From Lutibacter citreus (GTDB taxonomy: Bacteria; Bacteroidota; Bacteroidia; Flavobacteriales; Flavobacteriaceae): a DNA stretch of 64,000 nucleotides. A program made the translations under genes and the position numbers. The stretch's first letter is position 1. Each line of letters starts with the position of its first letter. The DNA lies in the NCBI RefSeq assembly GCF_003260195.1, contig NZ_QEIH01000006.1, positions 1 to 64,000 of the forward strand. Direction: 5' to 3'. The notes under the pieces were generated by a model. That model was not told the DNA's origin, made no database searches, and was given only the letters and a program-made list of their open reading frames with translations. This document shows, one piece after another, positions 1 to 8,299 of the stretch.

Positions 1-860
1 GCCAAATAAAATACCTAAGACGGTTACGCAACCATTCTTCTAACTTTTTAAGTTTACTTTGAATAGATGCTAGTTTAAAGTAATTAATCCAACCTCAAAT
101 TAACTGATTGATCCGTAGAATACGCTCTTCAAAACTAACGGGAATTGTCTTTTTGGTCAGGTATTTAAGTTTTGACTTAAACACTGCCCATTTTAACTGT
201 TTTACCACTAGTTGATATTTCCCTTTTTCGTTCTTCTTATAGGTGGATACAAAACCATAACCTAGTAAGTTAAATGTTGAGGGTCTACGTATACCACTTT
301 TCTCTCTGTTTATTGGAAGTTGCAGTTTGTCTCGCAGAAATTTGTAGATACTATTACCTACTCGTTTTGCGGACTTCTTACTTTGAACATAAACACTAAA
401 ATCATCGGCATATCTTACATAACGATGCCCTCTCCCTTCTAATTCTTTATCCAACTCATTGAGTAGAATATTAGAAAGTAATGGGCTTAACGGTGAACCT
501 TGCGGAACGCCTTTTCTTCGCTTTTGTAATTTACCTCCTATTAATATTGGTGCTCGTAGAAAACAACGCAATAACTTCAAAGTAGCTTTACACTTTACCT
601 TTTTGTATATCAATTCTAGCAAAACATAGTGCTCGACTTCATCAAAAAATGATTTAAGGTCGATATCTACAATATCTTGATATCCTGAATTAATGTTTTC
701 AAGGCTTTGTGTAATAGCTCCGTGAGCATTACGCTTTGGTCTGAATCCGTAACTATGCCTTTGAAAGTCTGGCTCAAATACAGGTTGCAATACTTGATGT
801 AATGCTTGTTGAAATACCCTATCTACAACCGTAGGAATACCGAGTAATCTCTGTAAAATC
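1..860 (-). pseudogene. Group II intron-type reverse transcriptase, broken at both ends
   Basis: The translated frame shows reverse transcriptase blocks in order: LLGIPTVVDRVFQQ, HSYGFRP, DIDLKSFFDEV, KGVPQGSPLSPLLSNI and the catalytic YVRYADDF, followed by the thumb-like region. This is the LtrA type found in group II introns. Two lesions are visible. An in-frame TGA at 95-97 interrupts the frame, but after it the same frame still reads GWINYFKLASIQSKLKKLEE and EWLRNRLR to the window edge, exactly the conserved GW-Y-F continuation expected, so the TGA is probably a nonsense mutation. On the 5' side the frame runs open through TTG at 790 up to 860, where an IS3-family element starts, so the N-terminal fingers region is missing. 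The tail beyond the window cannot be seen. Calling it a pseudogene is inference; the motifs and stop are seen directly. Confidence 0.85.
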
Positions 861-905
861 CTGAAATAGGTTGACTAAAAATTAAACCATTAATTATAGT
901 CACCT

Positions 906-1301
906 ATGAAAACACAAAATGAACACTGGCGAAAAAAAAAAAAAAGCTACCAAAAAGTAACTTTAGAAACCAAACTTTTAGTCGTTGACCAAATTCTAAA
1001 CGATCAGATATCAACAAACTTTGCTTCTAAGAAATATTACGTTCCCAGAACAACTATTACTTATTGGTTAAGAAAACACATTACATTAGTACAACAAAAT
1101 ACTGGTATGAGTAAACTAGATGAAATTAAAAAACTTAAGGAACGTATCGAAGAGTTAGAGTTTGTAAAAGACTTCCAACAAGATATCATTGCTGATATGG
1201 AACTCATTACAGGAGTCGATATGTCAAAAAAGTCATTGCCCAAAACATTAGCAAAAGAGATAGAGAAAAAGAAACAAAACCGTTTAAAAGAAAATGGTTA
1301 A
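906..1301 (+). CDS. IS3-family transposase OrfA (helix-turn-helix)
   Basis: A 131-residue basic protein. Residues about 15-60 form the IS3-type HTH (KVTLETKLLVVDQIL ... FASKKYYVPRTTITYWLRKH), followed by a leucine-zipper-like helix (LDEIKKLKERIEELEFVKDF). The start codon is 45 bp inside the left inverted repeat. Codons 9-13 lie in a run of fourteen A residues (932-945), a possible slippage tract. The heptamer A AAA AAG at 1226-1232 sits in the right frame for a -1 shift into orfB. OrfA alone usually binds the ends and represses; the OrfAB fusion is the transposase. Confidence 0.85.
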   Translation: MKTQNEHWRKKKKSYQKVTLETKLLVVDQILNDQISTNFASKKYYVPRTTITYWLRKHITLVQQNTGMSKLDEIKKLKERIEELEFVKDFQQDIIADMELITGVDMSKKSLPKTLAKEIEKKKQNRLKENG

Positions 1302-2143
1302 TCGAATGTTTTGGGATATCTAAACAAGCGTTTTATAAACGATTAAAACCCTATCAAACCAAACAAAATCAAGATAAATTATTAATTGAATTAGTGAGAA
1401 ATTGTCGAAATGATGTAGGGCAAAAAACAGGAGGAATCAAACTATTGAAACTTCTTAAAAACGATATGAAACTGTTGAATATTAAAATAGGAAGAGATAA
1501 GTTTTTTAAATTCTTAAGAACTCATAACCTACTGATAACAAAAACTAAACGTCACTTTATCACGACAAACTCTAAACATCATTTTTATAAATACAAGAAC
1601 CTAATTAAAGATAAAATACCAACACGACCAGAACAACTTTGGGTAAGCGATATAACATATATAAAAACAGAAAAAGGACATAATTATTTAGCGCTTGTTA
1701 CGGATGCTTATTCTAAACAAATAATGGGATATAAACTAGATAACCATATGAGAACAGAACTCAGCTTAGACGCCCTTAAAATGGCTCTGAAAAATAGAAA
1801 TTATCCTAACCAAAAACTAATTAACCATTCTGATAGAGGTTTACAATATTGCAACCCAACTTATACAGAGTTTGCTCAACAAAATGGTATTAGTTTAAGT
1901 ATGACTCAACAATATGATCCTTATGAAAATGCAATTGCTGAAAGAATAAACAGAACATTAAAATATGAATATGGTTTGAAACAAATTATAAAAAACACTA
2001 AATTAGCTCAAAAAATAGCTAAAAAGGCTGTATACATTTATAATAATCTAAGACCGCATTTAAGCCTTGACTTAAATACTCCTTCTTTTGTTCATTTAAA
2101 CAAAAATGTAAACTACAAAAGCTATAAAAGAAACAAAATTTAG
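1232..2143 (+). CDS. IS3-family transposase OrfB (DDE integrase core), by -1 frameshift
   Basis: The frame is open from the slippery heptamer at 1226-1232 and reads into RKWLIECFGISKQAFYKR, the usual start of OrfB in IS3 elements. The rve integrase core follows with all three acidic residues visible: D in WVSDITYI, D in NHSDRG and E in NAIAERIN. The C-terminus has the typical YNNLRPHLSLDLNTPS. No ATG opens this frame near the overlap; the first alternative start is GTG at 1394, too late because it would cut off conserved residues. Expression as an OrfAB fusion is therefore the best reading. No internal stop is seen, so the element may be intact. Confidence 0.85.
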   Translation, partial: VIAQNISKRDREKETKPFKRKWLIECFGISKQAFYKRLKPYQTKQNQDKLLIELVRNCRNDVGQKTGGIKLLKLLKNDMKLLNIKIGRDKFFKFLRTHNLLITKTKRHFITTNSKHHFYKYKNLIKDKIPTRPEQLWVSDITYIKTEKGHNYLALVTDAYSKQIMGYKLDNHMRTELSLDALKMALKNRNYPNQKLINHSDRGLQYCNPTYTEFAQQNGISLSMTQQYDPYENAIAERINRTLKYEYGLKQIIKNTKLAQKIAKKAVYIYNNLRPHLSLDLNTPSFVHLNKNVNYKSYKRNKI

Positions 2144-2207
2144 AAATATTAACCATTTAAAAAAATCAAAAAAATGGTCAACCTATTTCAGTTTAATACA
2201 GTTGCAT

Positions 2208-2237
2208 AAAAAAAGCATCTCAAATGAGATGCTTTTT
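2208..2237 (-). terminator. Terminator of tRNA-Asp copy 1
   Basis: A 12-bp perfect stem (AAAAAGCATCTC with GAGATGCTTTTT, loop AAAT) directly follows the 3' end of the tRNA on the minus strand and ends in a T run. It is symmetrical and could act in both directions. The IS element ends 16 bp beyond it. Confidence 0.85.
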
Positions 2238-2238
2238 G

Positions 2239-2312
2239 CGGTCTGGACGGGACTCGAACCCGCGACCCCCTGCGTGACAGGCAGGTATTCTAACCAGCTG
2301 AACTACCAGACC
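2239..2312 (-). tRNA. tRNA-Asp (GTC), copy 1
   Basis: 74 nt with a perfect 7-bp acceptor stem (GGTCTGG/CCAGACC), anticodon loop CTGTCAC giving anticodon GTC, T loop GGTTCGAGTCC and discriminator G, as expected for tRNA-Asp. CCA is not encoded. It is identical in sequence to the copy beyond ppc, and the roughly 20 nt upstream are also nearly identical. Confidence 0.97.
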
Positions 2313-2511
2313 GTTGCTCTTAGCGGATGCAAAGATACACTTTTAATTAAATACTTAACAATAAATCTGTTTTTTTTTAAAATAAATTTAAAATACAAAA
2401 AAAGCATATCTTTTGAATACCTTAATTCTTGAAAATGATGAAGTATCTCAAATGTTAATTTAAATTGAACTAGCAAGGAAATACTTAAAGCAAACTGTTT
2501 TTATACTTTAC

Positions 2512-2549
2512 AAACTATTCACATAAAACTAATTTTATGTGAATAGTTT
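2512..2549 (-). terminator. 17-bp inverted repeat, probable ppc terminator
   Basis: AAACTATTCACATAAAA and its perfect complement are separated by CTAA, about 65 nt beyond the ppc stop. The poly-T run is weak (TTTG), so efficiency is uncertain. The rest of the roughly 300-bp gap between tRNA-Asp and ppc is AT-rich and shows no gene. Confidence 0.6.
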
Positions 2550-2614
2550 AATTAGAATTCTTTAAATAAAGATAAACAGATTTTTAAAATTGTATTTTTA
2601 ATTTGAGTAATTTT

Positions 2615-5329
2615 TTAACCAGTACCTTTAAGCCCTCCAGACAATGCATTTACAAGCAATAACAGTTCCATTAAATAACTATCACTTTCTTTTGGTTTAG
2701 TGTCTTTAAGGTTTCTCCACTTCGTTAAATAGTCTATTTGAATTTCGTGCAATGCTCTCAATGAGTTATTTCTTAATTTGTTATCGTTTAACTTAGAAAT
2801 TCGTCTCACCTCTACTGAACTTTCCGAAATTTCTTCAATTTCATCTAAACAACTTTTATAATCATTTAAAATTAAAGTCATTAATTCTTCTTTAACCTTT
2901 GGGTTTTTAACAAAGTTGGTAAATGAGTTCATTATTTCAATATCAGAATTCAATAAATTTGATTCGATTTGAATAAGGCTGTATTTTAAGAAAGGCCAAT
3001 CTTTTGCCAATGATTTTAATTGTTCAAAATCATTTGGATGCTTTTTCTGAAACTCTACTAATGCAGTTCCTGTTCCAAACCACCCACTAATATTAAACCT
3101 AGATTGATTCCAACTAAACACCCAAGGAATAGCACGAAGATCTTCCAACGATCTTTGACCTGTTCTGCGAACTGGCCTTGATCCAATTTTACTTTGCTCT
3201 AAAACATCGATTGGAGTTACAGCAGTATAAAACTCTATAAAATTCGGATGATCTAATAATTTTCTATACGTTGTTCTAGTAAGCTCAACAATTTCATCCA
3301 TTATTTTATAGCGCTGCTCATCTTTAACTTTAGATTCTTCAACCATAGCTTGTCTTGCTGTTCCTGCAACAAACATTTCTAAATTATATGCAGCGGTAAG
3401 ACGGTTGGCAAATAAGTTAGCGATAGATTCTCCTTGCACAGTCATTTTAATTTGCCCACTCATTGAGCCAGCAGGCATACTGTCTAAAAATCTATGAATT
3501 TTCCCTCCACCTCTACTAATTGTTCCTCCTCGTCCGTGGAAAAAGCAGAGCTTCACATCAAATTCTTTAGCTACTTTAGTCAGGTTTTCTTCTGCTTTGT
3601 ATATATTCCAACGGCTTGTTAAAATACCACCATCTTTATTACTATCACTGTATCCCAACATTACTTCTTGAGTAAATGATTTAGAAATTAACCGTTGTTT
3701 TTCAACAATTGGATGTTTTAAGAAAGCAGTCAAAATTTCTGGCCCAGCAATTAAATCATCAACAGTTTCTAAAAGAGGAACAACCGGAAGATTAGTATCT
3801 TGCAGCCCTACTTCTCTAAGTAGTAAAAACACTACTAATAAATCACTTAAACTGCGTGTCATACTAACAATAACAGATCCAATTCCATTTGTTCCATATA
3901 AATCTACATAAGTTTTAATTTCACGTAAATAACCAAGAACATTATCAGCCTCTGCTCCACAAGAAACACCTGCTACTAAAAACGGACGTTTATTTTTTAA
4001 TTCTTTATTTAAAAAAGCCAATCTTTTTTCTTCATTCCAATTTCCATAATCAAAATCAGTAAAACCTGATGCTGCTAATATTTGACTAATTGCTTTTTCG
4101 TGGTAAGCACTATTTTGTCGAATATCTAGTTTTGTTAAATGAAATCCAAAATTCTGTACTAATCTTTCAATAGGAAATAACCACTGTTTAGCAATTTGAA
4201 CTGCACCTAAATCAATAAGTAGTTGTCTTAATTTTTTAAGTTCAACATCTAAAACATCAGCCGATTTAAAATAACTGGCTTCTCCTAAGGTATGATTATC
4301 TTTAATTGTATTATTTAATTGAACCAATAGTAAATTTATAAATTGACGTAGTGGTTCTGATGGGTTTCGTTTTAAAGCTTTTTCTCCTTTTGCGCCAAAT
4401 AAAGTGGCTTTTTGTTCAAGTTCATTAAGAAAGTCGGGCGCTATTGTATTTTGTAAACTTGAAAAACTAAGTTTAGCCGCTAAATCAACTAATTGTTTTT
4501 GAATCATTTTCAACATCAACCTACGATGCAACCTTAATGTTGAGGCCGTAAATTCGGATGTTACAAACGGATGTCCATCACGATCACCTCCAACCCAACT
4601 TCCAAACTGAATTAAAGGAAAATGTTCAGGCCATTCTAATAATTCTGGAGAAAATTCCATTTCTTCCCAAGCATCTTTCAATCGTTGATCTGTTAATTTA
4701 ACCGCTTCAGGAAAAACATTATTAAAATAATGCATAAGATTGTTTCTCTCATCTTCAAGACGTGGTTTTTCAAGATAAATTTCACCTGTTCTCCACCAAC
4801 GCTCCATTAGGCTAATAATTTCCTGTTTTAAAAGTGATTGCTCTGAAGTTGACCAATTTGGATTTTCTTTTTTAACCAAAAGCAAATATAACTCACGGTG
4901 AATATCAATCACAGTTAAACGTTTTGCTTCAGTTGGATGAGCGGTTAAAACTGACACTACTTTAACCTCTCTTAGTTTTTGAGCAATTTTACACTCATTA
5001 ATTCCATCCGTTTTCCATTGATTTAAGGTATACCCCCAAGAACCTTTTGTAGATGCTACACCAAACTGAGTTTCAGATTTTCTCCTATATTGAGTGGCGG
5101 CATTTTCTTCAACTAAATTTAATAACTCAAAACACATCCCAATTGCTTGTGTAAATTTTTCATTGGAATAATTAGTGGTCTTTTTTACCGAAAAATTATC
5201 AATTGGCAACCCATCAGCTAAGCTACTTTCTCCAATTGAAGTCAACATTTCTTTAAATAAAGTTATTAAGTATTGGTAATCTTCTCTAATTTTTTTTAAT
5301 CCTTCTTTTTCAAGTAACTCATTGGCCAT
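2615..5329 (-). CDS. ppc: Phosphoenolpyruvate carboxylase
   Basis: A cytosolic enzyme that carboxylates phosphoenolpyruvate with bicarbonate to give oxaloacetate, refilling the TCA cycle. The 904-residue product carries all catalytic signatures: LTAHPTEAKR with the catalytic His near residue 131, GSWVGGDRDGHP near 243, GYSDSNKDGG near 558, FHGRGGTISRGGG near 600 and WNQSRFNISGWFGTG near 740. The C-terminus ends in GTG, like the conserved NTG end that closes the active site. The start MANELLEKEG is the first Met of the frame. Length agrees with bacterial PEPC. It stands alone between the two tRNA-Asp genes, with its own 3' inverted repeat. Confidence 0.96.
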   Translation of the reverse strand: MANELLEKEGLKKIREDYQYLITLFKEMLTSIGESSLADGLPIDNFSVKKTTNYSNEKFTQAIGMCFELLNLVEENAATQYRRKSETQFGVASTKGSWGYTLNQWKTDGINECKIAQKLREVKVVSVLTAHPTEAKRLTVIDIHRELYLLLVKKENPNWSTSEQSLLKQEIISLMERWWRTGEIYLEKPRLEDERNNLMHYFNNVFPEAVKLTDQRLKDAWEEMEFSPELLEWPEHFPLIQFGSWVGGDRDGHPFVTSEFTASTLRLHRRLMLKMIQKQLVDLAAKLSFSSLQNTIAPDFLNELEQKATLFGAKGEKALKRNPSEPLRQFINLLLVQLNNTIKDNHTLGEASYFKSADVLDVELKKLRQLLIDLGAVQIAKQWLFPIERLVQNFGFHLTKLDIRQNSAYHEKAISQILAASGFTDFDYGNWNEEKRLAFLNKELKNKRPFLVAGVSCGAEADNVLGYLREIKTYVDLYGTNGIGSVIVSMTRSLSDLLVVFLLLREVGLQDTNLPVVPLLETVDDLIAGPEILTAFLKHPIVEKQRLISKSFTQEVMLGYSDSNKDGGILTSRWNIYKAEENLTKVAKEFDVKLCFFHGRGGTISRGGGKIHRFLDSMPAGSMSGQIKMTVQGESIANLFANRLTAAYNLEMFVAGTARQAMVEESKVKDEQRYKIMDEIVELTRTTYRKLLDHPNFIEFYTAVTPIDVLEQSKIGSRPVRRTGQRSLEDLRAIPWVFSWNQSRFNISGWFGTGTALVEFQKKHPNDFEQLKSLAKDWPFLKYSLIQIESNLLNSDIEIMNSFTNFVKNPKVKEELMTLILNDYKSCLDEIEEISESSVEVRRISKLNDNKLRNNSLRALHEIQIDYLTKWRNLKDTKPKESDSYLMELLLLVNALSGGLKGTG

Positions 5330-5590
5330 TTCAATATAATTTAATTAGTAATTATTAATTGCTTCCAAAAAATATCACAAATTGAATTATAGCGACTTAA
5401 ATCTTGAAAGCAGTTCCTAAAGTTATATATTTTGACTAGAATAGCAAGTCAAAAACAATGGTATTTAGTAATGTTTTTGTTAATTTTTTATAACTATAGA
5501 AAGATTTATAATTCCGTTACATTTTAAAGATTCAGGAAACGTTTCAATAAATTCTAATTTATAAAAAAATCAATCCCCCCTTAAAAACAA

Positions 5591-5628
5591 AAAACCTTAA
5601 TAATCTCATATGAGATTGTTAAGGTTTT
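5591..5628 (-). terminator. Terminator of tRNA-Asp copy 2
   Basis: A long stem (AAAACCTTAATAATCTCA with TGAGATTGTTAAGGTTTT, one G-U pair) begins 7 nt past the tRNA 3' end and is followed on the minus strand by a T-rich run. The interval from here to the ppc start (about 260 bp) is AT-rich, must hold the ppc promoter, and shows no confident motif. Confidence 0.8.
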
Positions 5629-5634
5629 AAAAAG

Positions 5635-5708
5635 CGGTCTGGACGGGACTCGAACCCGCGACCCCCTGCGTGACAGGCAGGTATTCTAACCAGCTGAACT
5701 ACCAGACC
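5635..5708 (-). tRNA. tRNA-Asp (GTC), copy 2
   Basis: 74 nt, identical to the tRNA-Asp beyond ppc: acceptor GGTCTGG/CCAGACC, anticodon GTC, discriminator G, no encoded CCA. The upstream segment (gttgctcttagc-gatgc in + orientation) is also shared with copy 1, so the duplicated unit includes upstream DNA, while the terminators differ. Confidence 0.97.
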
Positions 5709-5774
5709 GTTGCTCTTAGCAGATGCTAAATATAGTCGTGTTTTTTATATATGCAAAAGATTTTTAAATAGAAT

Positions 5775-6698
5775 TTACAAAAATTTATTTCTTCTTATTA
5801 AATACGCTATTAATACCTGCTCAAATCCTTTATTAATATCCACAGGAACATATTCAATTTTATATTGCATACACTTCAATTTCAATTCATTAAAGTATTT
5901 TGAAATTTCCAAACTATATTGTTTTTTAACCGACGAAGCATATAAATTTATTTCTTCTCCTGTTTCAACATCAACAAACTTTTTTGGTGAATTTTCAAAA
6001 TCGAAGTTTAATTCTCGCTTTCCATCAAAGGTATGAAACAAAACAACTTCGTGTTTATTGTGTTTTAAATGCCGTAAGGCTTCAAATAATTCTTCCTCAT
6101 TTTTATCTGTTTGAAACATATCTGTAAATAAGAATATAAGTGATCTCTTATGAATCTTCTCAGATATTTCGTGCAATACCTTATAAGTATCTGTTGTTGC
6201 TTTAGAATTACTTTTAAGTAAATCATCTAACTGAGAAAGTAACATGCGTCTATGTCTATCACTTCCTTTTGCTGGTGCATAATAATTAGTTGTATCACTA
6301 TAAATACTTAATCCAACAGCATCTCGTTGCCTTCTTAAAATTTCCATTAAAGCGGCAGATGCTATTGAAGAAAATGCAATTTTTGATAAATTATCAATTG
6401 AAGGGTTTTTAATTACCGGATAATGCATTGAAGCTGAATTATCTATAATTAAATGACAACGTAAATTAGTTTCCTCCTCATATCTTTTTACAAACAGCTT
6501 TTTTGTTTTCGCATAGAGTTTCCAATCAATATGCCTAGTACTTTCACCCTTATTATACAATCTATGTTCAGCAAATTCAACAGAAAAACCATGGAACGGA
6601 CTTTTATGCATTCCAGTAATAAAACCTTCAACAACCTGTTTTGCTAATAATTCAAGATTATTTAATTCAGTAAGATGTTTTACCTCTATGCTAGCCAT
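5775..6698 (-). CDS. DUF58 domain protein (vWA-like)
   Basis: A 307-residue soluble protein. The DUF58 signature lies near residues 50-77 (GESTRHIDWKLYAKTKKLFV), followed by a von Willebrand A-like strand with a MIDAS-type motif IIDNSASM. No signal peptide or membrane helix is visible. In many bacteria such genes sit beside a MoxR AAA+ ATPase and BatA/B-like proteins with a chaperone or envelope role, but no moxR lies next to it here. The gene is downstream of trxA on the same strand but separated by a hairpin terminator. Its exact function is not known. Confidence 0.85.
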   Translation of the reverse strand: MASIEVKHLTELNNLELLAKQVVEGFITGMHKSPFHGFSVEFAEHRLYNKGESTRHIDWKLYAKTKKLFVKRYEEETNLRCHLIIDNSASMHYPVIKNPSIDNLSKIAFSSIASAALMEILRRQRDAVGLSIYSDTTNYYAPAKGSDRHRRMLLSQLDDLLKSNSKATTDTYKVLHEISEKIHKRSLIFLFTDMFQTDKNEEELFEALRHLKHNKHEVVLFHTFDGKRELNFDFENSPKKFVDVETGEEINLYASSVKKQYSLEISKYFNELKLKCMQYKIEYVPVDINKGFEQVLIAYLIRRNKFL

Positions 6699-6740
6699 TT
6701 CTAATTTTTAATATGCGTAAATATAATATATAAAAAGAAA

Positions 6741-6765
6741 AAGCCCGACAAAATTGTCGAGCTTT
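6741..6765 (-). terminator. Terminator of trxA
   Basis: AAGCCCGACAA and TTGTCGAGCTT form a stem with one mismatch around a short AA loop, followed on the minus strand by a T-rich run. It lies 25 nt past the trxA stop and upstream of the DUF58 gene. Confidence 0.75.
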
Positions 6766-6789
6766 CAATATTATATTCATTTATAATTT

Positions 6790-7107
6790 CTACAAATGTG
6801 CATCAATTTTTTGAGCGTAAGTAGCTTTTGGAGCTACTCCAACTTGTTTTTCAACAACTTCACCGCCTTTAAACAACAATACAGTAGGTATATTTCTAAC
6901 TCCGTATTTTGCTGCAAATTCTTGATTAGAATCTACATCAACCTTTGTTATTACAGCTTTACCATCATATTCAGTTGTTAACTCATCCATTATTGGAGCT
7001 ACCATTCTACAAGGTCCACACCATGCTGCCCAAAAATCAACCATTACCGGTTTGTCTGACTTTAATACAACTTCATCAAATGTTGCATCTGTTACTTCTA
7101 ACGCCAT
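6790..7107 (-). CDS. trxA: Thioredoxin
   Basis: Cytosolic dithiol-disulfide oxidoreductase of 105 residues, the normal size of thioredoxin 1. The active site WCGPC is at residues 29-33 (Cys30 and Cys33), in the context VDFWAAWCGPC. The cis-proline loop reads VRNIPTVLLFKGG. There is no signal peptide, so it is the general cytoplasmic reductant, which among other partners can serve PAPS/APS reductase. It has its own promoter and terminator. Confidence 0.96.
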   Translation of the reverse strand: MALEVTDATFDEVVLKSDKPVMVDFWAAWCGPCRMVAPIMDELTTEYDGKAVITKVDVDSNQEFAAKYGVRNIPTVLLFKGGEVVEKQVGVAPKATYAQKIDAHL

Positions 7108-7145
7108 ATTATATTTTTTTAATTATTACTTTCTTTTAACGATTA

Positions 7146-7175
7146 CAAATGTAAACAATTAATTATCCAAATCAA
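7146..7175 (-). promoter_or_regulatory. Bacteroidetes-type promoter of trxA
   Basis: On the minus strand TACATTTG (complement of 7146-7153) fits the -7 consensus TAnnTTTG, and TTG (7173-7175) lies 19 bp upstream as the -33 element. The predicted transcript would have a leader of about 30 nt. Confidence 0.6.
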
Positions 7176-7235
7176 TTTTACATTTATTACTTTTCTTTAT
7201 TAAACTATCAACAATTTAAATACTAGCTGTTAATA

Positions 7236-8192
7236 TTAAAAAACCTCTTTTGCAATTGCTTTTATATTATCTGATTTACCCATTGAGTAAAAATGTACAA
7301 CAGGAGCTCCATTTGCTATTAATTCCTTAGACTGCATAATAGCCCATTCTATTCCTATTTGACGAACTTCTTTATTATCCTTACACCCTTCAATTCCTTT
7401 AATTAAATCTTCAGGCATATCCAACCTGAAAATTTGAGGTAATATTTGCTGATGTCTTTTTACCGCCACAGGTTTAATTCCTGGAATTATTGGAACCGTA
7501 ATTCCTATACCTCTTGCTTTTTCAACAAAATTAAAATATTTCTGATTATCAAAAAACATTTGAGTCACCACATAATCTGCTCCCGCATCAACCTTTTCCT
7601 TTAATCGGCGCAAATCTGTTTCCATACTTGGCGCTTCCAAATGTTTCTCTGGGTATCCTGCTACTCCAATACAAAAATCTGGTTTATTATTTGTTTCAAT
7701 TATATTGTGTAAATATTTACCTTCATTCAAATTTTTAATTTGCCCAACTAAATCTGAAGCAAAAACATTCCCTTCTTTTGTTGGAATAAAATATTGTTCA
7801 TGCTTCATTGCATCACCACGCAAAGCCATAATATTATCTAAACCTAAATAATGACAATCAACCAAAACATACTCCGTTTCCTCTTTTGTAAAACCTCCAC
7901 AAAGCACATGAGGAATTGCATCTACATCATATTTATATTTCAAAGCAGCGCAAATACCAACTGTACCGGGCCGCATTCTAGTCATTTTTTGCTCTAATAA
8001 GCCATTTTCCTTTTTTATATAAACATATTCTTCTCGCGAAGTAGTTACATCAATAAAAGGCGGATTAAATTCCATTAACGGATCTACATTATTGTATAAA
8101 TCCTGAATATTCTGACCTTTTTGAGGTGGAACAATTTCAAACGAAAACAACGATTTTCCATTTGCTTGTTTTATATGATCTGTTACTTTCAT
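7236..8192 (-). CDS. metF: Methylenetetrahydrofolate reductase
   Basis: Reduces 5,10-methylene-THF to 5-methyl-THF, the methyl donor for methionine synthase encoded just upstream. The 318-residue protein starts with the typical N-terminus SFEIVPPQKG, continues with PFIDVTTS, the FAD/folate barrel segments LRGD, GVAGYPEKH, DAGADYVVTQMFFDN and ends with PVVHFYSMG. It is the last gene of the metH(N)-metH(C)-metF unit that begins at a SAM-I riboswitch. A dispersed repeat element fills the gap between it and the metH C-part. Confidence 0.95.
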   Translation of the reverse strand: MKVTDHIKQANGKSLFSFEIVPPQKGQNIQDLYNNVDPLMEFNPPFIDVTTSREEYVYIKKENGLLEQKMTRMRPGTVGICAALKYKYDVDAIPHVLCGGFTKEETEYVLVDCHYLGLDNIMALRGDAMKHEQYFIPTKEGNVFASDLVGQIKNLNEGKYLHNIIETNNKPDFCIGVAGYPEKHLEAPSMETDLRRLKEKVDAGADYVVTQMFFDNQKYFNFVEKARGIGITVPIIPGIKPVAVKRHQQILPQIFRLDMPEDLIKGIEGCKDNKEVRQIGIEWAIMQSKELIANGAPVVHFYSMGKSDNIKAIAKEVF

Positions 8193-8208
8193 TTTCTTCT
8201 TTAATCTT

Positions 8209-8293
8209 GGGCGTTACCTTTCAGGTCGCGCTATCCGTTATATCTTTTTCTACGTTACACTTCAAAAAAGGATGTCACTCCCATCGCTAACGC
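8209..8293 (-). repeat. Dispersed intergenic repeat, copy 1 (GCGTTA...TAACGC)
   Basis: An 85-bp block between metF and metH. It shares its full layout with 46045-46126: ends GCGTTA/TAACGC in inverted orientation, the segment CCTTTCAG-TCG, and CACTTCAAAAAA-GAT in the middle. Similar intergenic elements are familiar to me from other flavobacterial genomes, but I cannot check that here. Function unknown. Confidence 0.7.
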
Positions 8294-8299
8294 AATAAT

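Larger units (their letters stand above)
861..2191 (+). mobile_element. IS3-family insertion sequence, about 1.33 kb
   Basis: Terminal inverted repeats of 15 bp match perfectly: CTGAAATAGGTTGAC at 861-875 and its complement at 2177-2191. If the usual TG...CA ends of the family apply, the element is 862-2190. Inside are two overlapping frames, orfA and orfB, in the classic IS3 arrangement with a -1 frameshift. The flanks show no 3-5 bp target duplication (atc or tcc on the left, ttt or gtt on the right), and the right flank is the terminator of tRNA-Asp instead of the missing 5' part of the reverse transcriptase. A deletion or recombination after insertion is therefore likely. Confidence 0.9.

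Noticed and set aside
2202..2432. Reading frame across tRNA-Asp copy 1
   Set aside because: It runs antisense through the tRNA and its terminator and has no family resemblance.
2239..5708. tRNA-Asp pair as att sites of an integrated element
   Set aside because: The DNA between them is housekeeping (ppc) without integrase, and both copies are complete tRNA genes.
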